In this document: one piece after another, positions 26,313 to 32,398 of the stretch
Numbering within the stretch: position 1 is the stretch's first letter
Layout: the number at the start of each line of letters is the position of its first letter
IMG/VR virus record: IMGVR_UViG_3300020385_000033
Location: 1-33,340 of that record
Length of the DNA stretch: 33,340 nucleotides
Origin: a virus
Strand: one strand, 5' to 3'
Notes under the pieces: generated by a model
Database searches by the model: none
Told to the model about the DNA's origin: nothing
What the model saw: the letters and a program-made list of their open reading frames with translations, nothing else
Made by a program: the position numbers and the translations under genes

Positions 26313-26724
26313 ATTTCCTCCAACATTTATTGCTACTGTTCCAATGGTGACTACCATCGTTGTAATATAACCAACTTGCTACCTTTGTACTAAGTACAGG
26401 GTCAGTTCTTGGTCCAGTTATATTTAACTTAGGTGTCAACCAAATCCAAGTGAAGTCATTAAATTGCCACAACCCAATGTCTCTTGTGTTATTGGTGTTG
26501 CCATTCACTGCTTCACTTCGGCCACTGCTCTCACAGAATATAATCAACAAGGCCTCTGCTACATCTTCTTCTTTGAAGTGTTCTGTAACTAGAGGCTCCC
26601 ATTGAATTACATGTTCTATCTTTGTTTCATTGTTTAAACAATGTATGTATTGCCTTATGCCTTCTTGTGTTTCTTGGATGGGTATTAGGCATAGGGGTAG
26701 AATGCTAGCGAAGAGACTGAACAT
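26296..26724 (-). CDS. Secreted lytic transglycosylase/lysozyme-like protein, 142 aa
   Basis: Residues 1-16 (MFSLFASILPLCLIPI) form a signal or anchor segment. Residues ~58-130 show the SLT/lysozyme-like pattern: LLIIFCESSGRSEAVNGNTN with catalytic Glu65, RDIGLWQFND, and ASWLYYNDGSHHWNSS. Cys64 and Cys134 could form a disulfide. The ending resembles small resuscitation/transglycosylase domains of actinobacterial proteins. It would cut peptidoglycan outside the membrane. Its place in the early replication operon rather than the lysis block is unusual. It overlaps both neighbours (20 and 17 bases). Confidence 0.75.
   Translation of the reverse strand: MFSLFASILPLCLIPIQETQEGIRQYIHCLNNETKIEHVIQWEPLVTEHFKEEDVAEALLIIFCESSGRSEAVNGNTNNTRDIGLWQFNDFTWIWLTPKLNITGPRTDPVLSTKVASWLYYNDGSHHWNSSNKCWRKYDKSK
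26631..26640. repeat. TGTTTAAACA palindrome, copy 6 (within gene)
   Basis: Inside the transglycosylase gene, near its 5' end, read as Cys-Leu-Asn-Asn after His28. The local flanks ATTGTTTAAACAAT extend the palindrome to 14 bases. Confidence 0.9.
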
Positions 26725-27010
26725 TTCTCATCCTCTTCTGCTCTGCTTTCTTCATTGATAACTCAACAAGATAAGCTCCACATTCTTTGTCTGATTTCTC
26801 CATGGTTCTTTCATCCATCATCTTAATGATGGCACCACAGAAATAGTTTCCACTATTGTCATAGTAAATAGCCCTGTTGCCAGGGCATCTACCATTGACT
26901 TTGCATTTTGTATCGGGCATAGAAGGAACATCGAAATTGTGATTAGGATATTTCTCTTTTAACTTTGCCTTCAACTTATCTAGTGGGAACGATGGCTGTT
27001 CTAAAGCCAT
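26705..27010 (-). CDS. Small Cys-containing protein, 101 aa
   Basis: The ATG overlaps the end of the Rad52 gene. The middle holds C-x5-C (CKVNGRC), then YFCG and later ECG, a possible zinc knuckle. The ends are Lys-rich helices (LDKLKAKLKEKYPNHNF; MKKAEQKRMRNVQ). It is probably a nucleic-acid-associated partner of the recombination genes. No family is recognised. Confidence 0.65.
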   Translation of the reverse strand: MALEQPSFPLDKLKAKLKEKYPNHNFDVPSMPDTKCKVNGRCPGNRAIYYDNSGNYFCGAIIKMMDERTMEKSDKECGAYLVELSMKKAEQKRMRNVQSLR

Positions 27011-27939
27011 GTGCTAGGTACTTCCTTGTCTCCTTTGCCACCAATGTATCCACCCCATCCACATCCATTAGCTGCCGGTCTATACTTTGGGTCGTTCTTC
27101 TCGCACATAAAGTCGGGTAAGTTTTTAATACCACTACCTTCGGGTGCCTCTGCTTTCTTAACTCGCATGTCTGTTATGTCTTCTGTCTTACCACACTTAG
27201 GGCATGGTTTTAAACTACCACTATTGTCAGCTACTTCACCGAACACTTCCTCGACTGTATCGATTAATGCTTTTGGTGTAGCTGATTGGTACTGTACAAA
27301 CAAGTCTAAGTACGCATCGAAGTCTTGCTCTGTCCACTTGCCAACATCTTTTTCTCTGTTGTCTTTTGTCCAGGCATCCCACGATTGTTTCTTAATTGCT
27401 TTCCTTGTCTCCTCTAAAGGTTCGTGAAAGGCAAGTGCTTCTCTTAGTCTGTTCAACATATCACTTGGGTCCTCATCTAAGAACTTATCACTTGGCTTTG
27501 TTATGTTGGGTGTTGCTGATTTTTGTGGGAACTTCTCTACACTTTTGTTAGCGTAGTGTTCTTCCTCTGTAACTTCGCCAGTCCACAAGTGAAGGCCAAT
27601 ACCATGTCGCATAGCTCCACGCTTTAGTGCATCCGACATACATAGCTTTAGTAACTCACCTTCGGTATTGTTATTGTTTACATCAACGCTATCGACATCA
27701 CCGACTTCGTCATGTCGTACACCGAACAGTGTAAACTTAGTTACTACAGCTCTAATACTTCCTTCTTTATCTCTTACAATTTCTTTTAATTGATGGCTCC
27801 ACTCACCATAAGCAACATCGTTAAGTCTCTTAGTGACTAGGTGATGCGGTACATAAGAACCGAACTTACCCTTGGGTGGTGCCTTTACTTCGTCTTTACT
27901 GAATGGCTTTGTTAAAGCCTTCTTAATTTTATCGTCCAT
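27001..27939 (-). CDS. Rad52/Rad22-type ssDNA annealing protein with zinc ribbon
   Basis: Residues ~12-120 match the Rad52 single-strand annealing domain: PFSKDEVKAPPKGKFGSYVP, then GEWSHQLKE, and LLKLCMSDALKRGAMRHGIG, the typical end motif. Residues 130-235 are a variable linker with Trp-rich helices. Residues 242-300 carry CPKCG (246, 249) and later Cys279 and Cys293 in a CGWGGYIG context, a zinc ribbon. Phage Rad52-like proteins anneal strands during recombination and replication. It lies between an HTH protein and a Cys-rich small protein, overlapping both, and is the only recognisable recombinase here. Confidence 0.82.
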   Translation of the reverse strand: MDDKIKKALTKPFSKDEVKAPPKGKFGSYVPHHLVTKRLNDVAYGEWSHQLKEIVRDKEGSIRAVVTKFTLFGVRHDEVGDVDSVDVNNNNTEGELLKLCMSDALKRGAMRHGIGLHLWTGEVTEEEHYANKSVEKFPQKSATPNITKPSDKFLDEDPSDMLNRLREALAFHEPLEETRKAIKKQSWDAWTKDNREKDVGKWTEQDFDAYLDLFVQYQSATPKALIDTVEEVFGEVADNSGSLKPCPKCGKTEDITDMRVKKAEAPEGSGIKNLPDFMCEKNDPKYRPAANGCGWGGYIGGKGDKEVPSTWL

Positions 27940-28144
27940 TTATTTCCTCCATTATTTTGTATACTCTTGCCAAACTAATATCTAAGATACCTGCTATTTG
28001 CTTGACTGTAATGTCGTTGTTTAAACAATCAACGATGAACTGCTTGCGTGTCTTGTGCTTTTCTTCCAACATAATTTGCGCTCTGTTTATCTCTGATTGT
28101 ATTCCTTTTAGTCTGTTAAGAACTATAGTACTTTGGTCTGTCAT
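27929..28144 (-). CDS. Small helix-turn-helix DNA-binding protein, 71 aa
   Basis: The start at 28144 follows CAGAGGTGA and overlaps the previous stop (ATGA). A longer frame from 28192 has no site. Residues 8-36 are a basic coiled-coil helix. Residues ~44-67 (DITVKQIAGILDISLARVYKIMEE) are a clear HTH. It probably dimerises and binds a palindrome. A TGTTTAAACA copy lies within its own gene, making it a candidate binder or autoregulator. That link is inference. Confidence 0.7.
   Translation of the reverse strand: MTDQSTIVLNRLKGIQSEINRAQIMLEEKHKTRKQFIVDCLNNDITVKQIAGILDISLARVYKIMEEINGR
28018..28027. repeat. TGTTTAAACA palindrome, copy 7 (within gene)
   Basis: Inside the HTH gene, read as Cys-Leu-Asn-Asn just before the HTH helices. 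The flanks GTTGTTTAAACAATC extend the palindrome by one or two bases each side. Confidence 0.9.
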
Positions 28145-28317
28145 AAATTTATCACCTCTGCTTTCTCTACATTTGTACTTACAACTGTGCAACCAGGGAT
28201 ACTACCAATATATCCTTTAAGAAAATTTTCTCTTTGCTCTGCTGTTCTGTCTAGGCTTTCATCAATAAGAATTTCTATTGTTAAAAGTTTATTCTTCCTC
28301 TGCTTTTCCTGCGTCAT
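28141..28317 (-). CDS. Small unknown protein, 58 aa
   Basis: Starts after GGAGAGGAAAAAG and ends with an ATGA overlap into the HTH gene. The sequence MTQEKQRKNKLLTIEILIDE begins basic, then becomes amphipathic, and ends VSTNVEKAEVINL. A beta-alpha layout is possible. No family is recognised. Its overlaps with both neighbours and a strong site support translation. Confidence 0.6.
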   Translation of the reverse strand: MTQEKQRKNKLLTIEILIDESLDRTAEQRENFLKGYIGSIPGCTVVSTNVEKAEVINL

Positions 28318-28507
28318 CTTTTTCCTCTCCTATTAATTGTGTGTTGTATGCTATTGCAAACTGTTCTAATAGTGCATTAGCTTTTGTAGGGTTTGGTTTT
28401 TTTATATTCCCAAACATAATCTTGCTACCTCCACAAGCATTAGCTAATTCAATAGCCCAATTTTTTATACTTGCGGGGTCACGAAAATCGATACCATCGT
28501 TTGGCAT
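28289..28507 (-). CDS. Small unknown protein, 72 aa
   Basis: Starts after AAGGAGGCAGT. The N-terminus is mixed (MPNDGIDFRDPASIKNWAIE), followed by GGSKIMFGNIKKP and a helix, ending in an acidic EEKDDAGKAEEE tail. The tail lies over the next gene's ribosome binding site, with a 29-base overlap. Function is unknown. Confidence 0.6.
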   Translation of the reverse strand: MPNDGIDFRDPASIKNWAIELANACGGSKIMFGNIKKPNPTKANALLEQFAIAYNTQLIGEEKDDAGKAEEE

Positions 28508-28530
28508 ACTGCCTCCTTAATTGTTTAGTG

Positions 28531-28692
28531 TTAGATACTTGCTGATACTTTGCTGTATAGTCTTATCATAAAGTGATTAGAACCTACATCTTTAAGCTCT
28601 CTCACCTTAGCTTGTGCCTCGAACAGGTCTTCAAACTCCCACTCATGGACACTGCTGTCAAATATGCTCACACTTTTTACAATGTATTTCAT
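28531..28692 (-). CDS. Small unknown protein, 53 aa
   Basis: The frame MKYIVKSVSIFDSSVHEWEF... begins with a beta strand and has a helix (EDLFEAQAKVRELKD), then FMIRLYSK. It fills the gap between two accepted genes exactly and has normal codon use. The upstream site is weak. It resembles the small mixed alpha/beta early proteins found elsewhere in the operon. Confidence 0.5.
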   Translation of the reverse strand: MKYIVKSVSIFDSSVHEWEFEDLFEAQAKVRELKDVGSNHFMIRLYSKVSASI

Positions 28693-28730
28693 ACTTATAG
28701 ACTAACAGCTATTGAATATTAAACAACTAT

Positions 28731-28952
28731 TTAAATAGCCCCATGTTCTTTTAGTATCGTCTGTATCTCTATGTTGCATTGTTCTATTTGTATCTCTAAC
28801 GATACAAGTTTTTTATTTACCGCCAACTTTTCTCTAGTATGTACCAATGTTTTCACATCGTCATTGTCACCAGGGGCAATCAACTCATTGATTAAGTCAA
28901 TTTCTTTTTGTATCATATTTTTCTCATCTTCTAATTTTTTTAATTCACTCAT
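28731..28952 (-). CDS. Coiled-coil protein, 73 aa
   Basis: Nearly the whole length is heptad-patterned: MSELKKLEDEKNMIQKEIDL, then a short break at APGDNDD and a second helix. This gives a hairpin-like helical coil. It overlaps the upstream gene by 8 bases. It could be a multimerisation or inhibitor protein. No family is recognised. Confidence 0.6.
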   Translation of the reverse strand: MSELKKLEDEKNMIQKEIDLINELIAPGDNDDVKTLVHTREKLAVNKKLVSLEIQIEQCNIEIQTILKEHGAI

Positions 28953-29136
28953 CTTCTATCTCTCCATTCATGGTGTAATCGTATGGGCTATAATTAAACA
29001 GTTTCCAAAAACTTTTATCGTATACCTTTCGTGCATATTTATAACCTATTCTTTTTGTAACTGTATCTCTGTTGTCTGTTAGCTCCATCGCATCTAGCGA
29101 AAAGTAAAACAGTTTGTAATATAATTTTTCACTCAT
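28945..29136 (-). CDS. Small aromatic-rich protein, 63 aa
   Basis: Very rich in Tyr, Phe and Lys (MSEKLYYKLFYFSLDAMELT, and KSFWKLFNYSPYDYT), ending in an acidic EIEDE tail. It overlaps the upstream and downstream genes by 8 bases each, and both starts carry a GATGAGTGA-type junction. Function is unknown. Confidence 0.55.
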   Translation of the reverse strand: MSEKLYYKLFYFSLDAMELTDNRDTVTKRIGYKYARKVYDKSFWKLFNYSPYDYTMNGEIEDE

Positions 29137-29371
29137 CTGATACCTCCTTATACTTTATCTCTATACCTTCTTCAAGCTCTAGTACGAACCCTTGGTCGTT
29201 AGTACCTACAACTTTAAAGTGTTGTAAGACTGTTGGCTCTGTTAACTCTTCCTCGGTCTGCTTTCTAATTGCTTCGTCTCTACTGTCGTACATAATCCAT
29301 TTGATATCGCTATTTTTAAATTCGACTATGTCAAACTTAGAACATATAGATATTTCTTTTGGCTCTCTCAT
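29129..29371 (-). CDS. Small acidic protein, 80 aa
   Basis: Starts after GAAGGAGAGAGA. It is mixed alpha/beta with many Glu (EEELTEPTVL; GFVLELEEGIEIKYKEV). A beta-rich DNA-mimic or inhibitor is possible from charge, but no family is recognised. It follows the 28-residue membrane peptide gene with a 13-base gap. Confidence 0.55.
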   Translation of the reverse strand: MREPKEISICSKFDIVEFKNSDIKWIMYDSRDEAIRKQTEEELTEPTVLQHFKVVGTNDQGFVLELEEGIEIKYKEVSDE

Positions 29372-29384
29372 TCTCTCTCCTTCT

Positions 29385-29471
29385 TTATCTACTTGCTATA
29401 TACATAGCCAATAGTACAAAAACTACTGGTGCTGATATTCCTATAGCAATAACTTGTGTTGTCAACTCCAT
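29385..29471 (-). CDS. 28-residue single-helix membrane peptide
   Basis: An AAGGAGAAATA site precedes ATG. The product MELTTQVIAIGISAPVVFVL then LAMYIASR is one membrane helix with hardly any soluble part. It sits 11 bases after a TGTTTAAACA copy and before the 80-aa gene. Its small size and clear signals suggest a regulatory or superinfection-type membrane peptide. Confidence 0.55.
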   Translation of the reverse strand: MELTTQVIAIGISAPVVFVLLAMYIASR

Positions 29472-29481
29472 TATTTCTCCT

Positions 29482-29491
29482 TGTTTAAACA
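29482..29491. repeat. TGTTTAAACA palindrome, copy 8
   Basis: In the gap between the 86-aa gene's stop and the membrane peptide's start, immediately downstream (in transcription direction) of a 29-base hairpin whose distal arm overlaps it. Confidence 0.9.
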
Positions 29492-29516
29492 GTCGGTACT
29501 AAATGTACCAACTGTT
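29488..29516 (-). promoter_or_regulatory. Inverted repeat across stop of 86-aa gene
   Basis: AACAGT-C-GGTAC (29488-29499) pairs with GTACC-A-ACTGTT (29505-29516) around a five-base loop, one mismatch. The TAG stop lies in it, and the TGTTTAAACA copy follows directly on the minus strand. Confidence 0.6.
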
Positions 29517-29759
29517 ATCACCATCACTATCGTCTGCATCGAGAACTGATATGGATAGTATCTCCTCATCAATTTGCTTTGCGTCATTCTCATTCGCCCA
29601 CATTGACATAAATCGAGAAGGCTCATTGTTTGCATCTTGTCTGCAATCATATAACTCATTCTCTTTCAATGGGTAGTCATACTTATAGGTAACAACCTTG
29701 GTTACCTTAAAGAACACTTGGTCTTGTGGCGTTGTAGGTGTATCTACTTGTTCTCCCAT
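29499..29759 (-). CDS. Small acidic protein, 86 aa
   Basis: Starts after AAAGGAGCAAAGT within the end of the upstream gene (53-base overlap). A beta-rich N-terminal half (VFFKVTKVVTYKYDYPLKEN) is followed by an acidic C-terminus, SVLDADDSDGDNSWYI. Function is unknown. The large overlap is unusual but both frames have good starts. Confidence 0.6.
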   Translation of the reverse strand: MGEQVDTPTTPQDQVFFKVTKVVTYKYDYPLKENELYDCRQDANNEPSRFMSMWANENDAKQIDEEILSISVLDADDSDGDNSWYI

Positions 29760-30024
29760 ACTTTGCTCCTTTTATTTCTTTACTATTAACTACAGCATCC
29801 CACTTCTTGGTAGCTGTGTCTCCATCAACTGAACCAATCTCTCTAGCTTTCTCAATAGCTTTGATAAGACTGTCAAATGCATTAGGATGTATCATCACTA
29901 ATGTATTTCTTTCGTTTGTTGGGTTTGTCTCTATCTCTAACCAAACACTGAACTCATTCAATGTATAGGTACTGTCTTTGCCTATTTCTATTAGGCCATT
30001 ATTAGTTTCATATTGCTTTGGCAT
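29707..30024 (-). CDS. Small unknown protein, 105 aa
   Basis: Starts after ATAAGGAGGCGTA. It has a small mixed domain (TYTLNEFSVWLEIETNPTNE, HPNAFDSLIKAIEKAREIG) and a basic tail (KGAKYGRTSRYTYNATRPS). The last 17 residues are shared with the next gene's start region in another frame. No family is recognised. Confidence 0.6.
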   Translation of the reverse strand: MPKQYETNNGLIEIGKDSTYTLNEFSVWLEIETNPTNERNTLVMIHPNAFDSLIKAIEKAREIGSVDGDTATKKWDAVVNSKEIKGAKYGRTSRYTYNATRPSVL

Positions 30025-30048
30025 TACGCCTCCTTATCTTTTCTTACT

Positions 30049-30058
30049 TGTTTAAACA
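30049..30058. repeat. TGTTTAAACA palindrome, copy 9
   Basis: 24 bases upstream of the 105-aa gene's start, directly adjoining the strong hairpin at 30059-30098, which precedes it in transcription direction. Confidence 0.9.
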
Positions 30059-30098
30059 GCCATGTGGGTAGGCTGAACAACCATACCTACCCTATGGC
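30059..30098 (-). promoter_or_regulatory. Strong hairpin between small early genes
   Basis: GCCAT (30059-30063) pairs with ATGGC (30094-30098), and GGGTAGG (30066-30072) pairs with CCTACCC (30086-30092). The loop is 13 bases. It is more GC-rich than the neighbourhood. No T tract follows on the minus strand; instead the TGTTTAAACA copy follows at once. Processing or attenuation is likely. Confidence 0.7.
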
Positions 30099-30111
30099 TT
30101 TCCCTGTTGGG

Positions 30112-30390
30112 TTAATTATAGAACAGGAAGTCTTGGTCCTGTTGCTGATATGTAGTACCATACTCATTAATATGCGTGTCGAAGTGTGCGTTAGGATGTT
30201 TCTCTGCAATAGGTAGAAGCTCTCCTTCTTCACCTTCAACGCTCCAACCACATTCGTTTAGTCGAATGTTGTGCATATTGTCTGCACCATTACCGGTGTA
30301 GTCTGATATCTTTTGTACTGCTTCTTCTTCGCTGTCTGCTGAAACATATGCTTCGCTTTCTTGCGTATACTTTAAGTAATATAGTTTCAT
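30112..30390 (-). CDS. Small unknown protein, 92 aa
   Basis: Starts after GGAGGGAAAATA. The N-terminus, MKLYYLKYTQESEAYVSADS, followed by EEEAVQKISDYTG, gives a beta-then-helix layout shared with other tiny phage proteins of the type 'response to accessory substrate'. The C-terminus is Gln/Asp-rich and includes HINEYGTTYQQQDQDFL. Unknown function; coupled to the upstream gene by TAATG. Confidence 0.6.
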   Translation of the reverse strand: MKLYYLKYTQESEAYVSADSEEEAVQKISDYTGNGADNMHNIRLNECGWSVEGEEGELLPIAEKHPNAHFDTHINEYGTTYQQQDQDFLFYN

Positions 30391-30575
30391 TATTTTCCCT
30401 CCAATTCTCTAACTAATCTGTGCAATTTATTTGTGTAATCTGCAATTCTAAAACGAACAAACTCATCAATCGTTTTGTCTTTGAACGCTTTAGATTTTTC
30501 TTTGTCGCTACTCCATTCATTACAAATGTTAATTGCTTTTAACAATTCTCTTAGCTCTTCTTTTATGTCTTCCAT
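30390..30575 (-). CDS. Small helical protein, 61 aa
   Basis: MEDIKEELRELLKAINICNE and a second helix (DEFVRFRIADYTNKLHRLVREL) make a helical hairpin. It starts by TAATG overlap, its site being supplied by GAG-GAG-GAA codons at the end of the upstream gene. Function is unknown. Confidence 0.6.
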   Translation of the reverse strand: MEDIKEELRELLKAINICNEWSSDKEKSKAFKDKTIDEFVRFRIADYTNKLHRLVRELEGK

Positions 30576-30754
30576 TATTCCTCCTCTTCTGTATCTTGAA
30601 TGAACCCAACTTTGTTTCCATTCAAGTCGTACAATTTTATATAGTCATTAGTTTTTAATTTCGGTAGATATTTTTTTAATATTCTTTCAACTTCAAATAT
30701 CCTATCGTCACCGAATGTTTCGTTATCTGTTTCTATTTCTATATTAATAATCAT
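30575..30754 (-). CDS. Small beta-alpha protein, 59 aa
   Basis: MIINIEIETDNETFGDDRIF, a short helix EVERILKKYLP and then YIKLYDLNGNKVGFIQD form a plausible beta-alpha-beta unit. It ends in four Glu whose codons make GAGGAGGAATAATG, the next gene's ribosome binding site. It overlaps both neighbours by TAATG. Confidence 0.6.
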   Translation of the reverse strand: MIINIEIETDNETFGDDRIFEVERILKKYLPKLKTNDYIKLYDLNGNKVGFIQDTEEEE

Positions 30755-30915
30755 TATTCCTCCTCCTGTATTACTGTTATAGCATGCTCTAAACCATCTA
30801 TATATCCTTCGTCCCAGTAAATATCTTTAGCTTCCATTAAAGATTTGTCTATCTCTAATTCTGCTTTTACCATTTCGATTACTTTTTTTAATCGTTTTAT
30901 TTTATCGTTTGTCAT
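30754..30915 (-). CDS. Small helical protein, 53 aa
   Basis: MTNDKIKRLKKVIEMVKAEL and the following segment are helical and charged, with DIYWDEGYIDGLEHA near residue 31. It ends QEEE through CAGGAGGAGGAATAATG, serving as the next gene's site. It is the first gene after the structured region and a TGTTTAAACA copy, so it heads a sub-operon. Confidence 0.6.
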   Translation of the reverse strand: MTNDKIKRLKKVIEMVKAELEIDKSLMEAKDIYWDEGYIDGLEHAITVIQEEE

Positions 30916-30946
30916 TGTGTCCTACTTTCTTTGTGTCTCTGCTGTC

Positions 30947-30956
30947 TGTTTAAACA
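30947..30956. repeat. TGTTTAAACA palindrome, copy 10
   Basis: 32 bases upstream of the 53-aa gene, joined end to end with the AGCAAGCAAT arm of the long inverted repeat that precedes it in transcription direction. Confidence 0.9.
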
Positions 30957-31099
30957 GCAAGCAATCTACATAAGACTTTTTATACAGGGCAATGTATCTT
31001 TTGCCTCACATAAATTGCTTGCTATCTACACCCAGTAGCCTACAAGGATAAAGGAAAGGTGGATGAATAAACCACCCATAAGTACTCCTCATAGGCTAC
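30956..31099 (-). ncRNA. Structured intergenic RNA, two stacked folds
   Basis: The ~200-base gap 30916-31118 holds no gene. Fold one: GTAGCCTA (31035-31042) with TAGGCTAC (31092-31099), enclosing GGTGG/CCACC (31058-31062, 31072-31076). On the minus strand that inner hairpin is followed by TTTCCTTTAT, a weak terminator look. Fold two: AGCAAGCAAT (30956-30965) with ATTGCTTGCT (31014-31023), enclosing GGCAA/TTGCC (30988-30992, 31001-31005). A TTGACA sits at 31102-31107 on the minus strand without a good -10. It may be a riboregulator or a leader of the downstream genes. No known family is recognised. Confidence 0.55.
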
Positions 31100-31118
31100 A
31101 AGCTGTCAACCCTCGACA

Positions 31119-31487
31119 CTAAAAGGGCGTAAGCTCATCGTCTTTGGTCTCTCGGTCCATGGCTAACCATTCTAGAACATCTTCTCTCTCTGCTCTAGTT
31201 AGGTCATTCCACTGTACAATTTCGTGATTGTACTCGCTACCGCCTTCGCCTTCTATGCCACTGTGTCTCATATTTACTGGCATGTTGTCTTGGTTAAGGA
31301 ACTGTGGCTTGAAATGTTCTGCTTTGCATGCCACTGGGTTAGGCCATCTATACTCTGTATTGATACCTAACTTACCTTGTAATTTAGTCCATTTGTTTAT
31401 AGCTGAAGACGCACTGTCTGCGGTTACCTTGAACGCGTCATGGTATCCGCTGAAGTTATCTCTAGCTGTTATAATATATGCTTGCAT
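31119..31487 (-). CDS. Small unknown protein, 122 aa
   Basis: Starts after GAGAGGAGATAT. The N-terminal beta-alpha segment MQAYIITARDNFSGYHDAFK then VTADSASSAINKW resembles the start of the 92-aa protein (beta strand, then a Ser/Ala/Glu-rich helix). The C-terminal half has WNDLTRAEREDVLEWLAMD and an acidic end. No family is recognised. It is followed by the structured intergenic region. Confidence 0.6.
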   Translation of the reverse strand: MQAYIITARDNFSGYHDAFKVTADSASSAINKWTKLQGKLGINTEYRWPNPVACKAEHFKPQFLNQDNMPVNMRHSGIEGEGGSEYNHEIVQWNDLTRAEREDVLEWLAMDRETKDDELTPF

Positions 31488-31524
31488 ATATCTCCTCTCT
31501 GTTTGTGTCTTGATAAATATAATC

Positions 31525-31554
31525 GATAGCTCGCTGTTTAAACAACAAGCTATC
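31525..31554 (-). promoter_or_regulatory. Inverted repeat carrying a TGTTTAAACA centre
   Basis: GATAGCT (31525-31531) pairs with AGCTATC (31548-31554), with the palindrome in between. This makes an imperfect 30-base dyad. On the minus strand GATTATATTTATC follows, a possible -10. Confidence 0.6.
31535..31544. repeat. TGTTTAAACA palindrome, copy 11
   Basis: Centre of the 30-base dyad between the SprT-like gene's stop and the 122-aa gene's start. Confidence 0.9.
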
Positions 31555-31561
31555 TATATAC

Positions 31562-32281
31562 TTACTTGTAATCTTTTCTAAGATTTTCCGGTAACTCTAC
31601 AACAGTACTGGAACCGCAAGCCATGCATCTAAAGTTGTCGCCAACTTTTCTGTAGACTGCTATAGATACTCTTGCAATCAATCCCCAACCTTGGGCAATT
31701 GATTTGTCTGATGAACCTGGGCAACTCTCTGCTCCTGTGCATCGTACTGCAACTGTAGTCGAACCCTTACCGATTTTATCTTCTAACATTTTTGAATGTG
31801 GAAGATATCCTAAGCTCTCAATGAAGTCTTTGACTAACAATGTGAACCCTGGGCCTGCAACAGTAGCTGTTGGTTTACCCTCGGCACCTAGATAATTCTT
31901 GATTATTCTAGCGAACTTAGGGCCATGGCCTGTCTTGGGTGGTAAGACTGCGTGTGTAACTTCGTGGGCTACAACTTGTGCTGTCTCGATACATTCGACT
32001 AGGTTACTGGCTCCGAGTGTAGGCTTGATGAAGATTTCTCTATAGTTTCCTGTAGAGTGGCCTTCATAGTGGCATACACCGATAGCGTTACCCATCTTGT
32101 TACCTGTAGGCATGAACCCCATAGATAATTTAATATTTTCTCTAGGTACTACTGGAACATATTCCTCTTTTATTTTATTGTAAAAGAAGTCGGCTACATC
32201 GTTGAGCCATTCCTCGCGTGTGCCTTGATATACTTTGTTACCTGTTGGGTTTTCTGCCAACAATTGTTTTTGTGTATTCAT
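31562..32281 (-). CDS. SprT-like zinc metalloprotease, 239 aa
   Basis: Starts after AGAGGAGACAC. Residues 101-123 (AQVVAHEVTHAVLPPKTGHG, PKF) hold HEVTH (106-110) and a third ligand candidate His119, the SprT/Spartan-like pattern. The C-terminus has Cys181/Cys187 and CMAC (219-222), a zinc ribbon as in SprT. In cells, Spartan relatives cut DNA-crosslinked proteins. The phage role is unknown, perhaps removal of host DNA-bound proteins. The gene lies between two TGTTTAAACA-dyad elements. Confidence 0.8.
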   Translation of the reverse strand: MNTQKQLLAENPTGNKVYQGTREEWLNDVADFFYNKIKEEYVPVVPRENIKLSMGFMPTGNKMGNAIGVCHYEGHSTGNYREIFIKPTLGASNLVECIETAQVVAHEVTHAVLPPKTGHGPKFARIIKNYLGAEGKPTATVAGPGFTLLVKDFIESLGYLPHSKMLEDKIGKGSTTVAVRCTGAESCPGSSDKSIAQGWGLIARVSIAVYRKVGDNFRCMACGSSTVVELPENLRKDYK

Positions 32282-32366
32282 GTGTCTCCTCTATTGTGTC
32301 TTACAATAATAGCGGGCATAGGATATATGCCAACTCCTATTGAATAGCTTGATATAGCTATCATAA

Positions 32367-32390
32367 AACGCACTGTTTAAACAATGCGTT
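32367..32390 (-). promoter_or_regulatory. Inverted repeat carrying a TGTTTAAACA centre
   Basis: AACGCA (32367-32372) pairs with TGCGTT (32385-32390). The palindrome between them extends the dyad with one mismatch. On the minus strand TTAT follows the stem. A second nested hairpin, AATAG/CTATT around GGCATA/TATGCC, lies at 32306-32339, before the SprT-like gene. Confidence 0.65.
32374..32383. repeat. TGTTTAAACA palindrome, copy 12
   Basis: Centre of the dyad between the 71-aa gene's stop and the SprT-like gene's start, about 92 bases upstream of that start. Confidence 0.9.
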
Positions 32391-32398
32391 CTAGATAG

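Noticed and set aside
25887-26357. A longer nuclease gene starting at 26357
   Set aside because: The extra 15 residues lack a ribosome binding site and only extend the overlap with the transglycosylase gene; GGAGGAAAT points to 26312.
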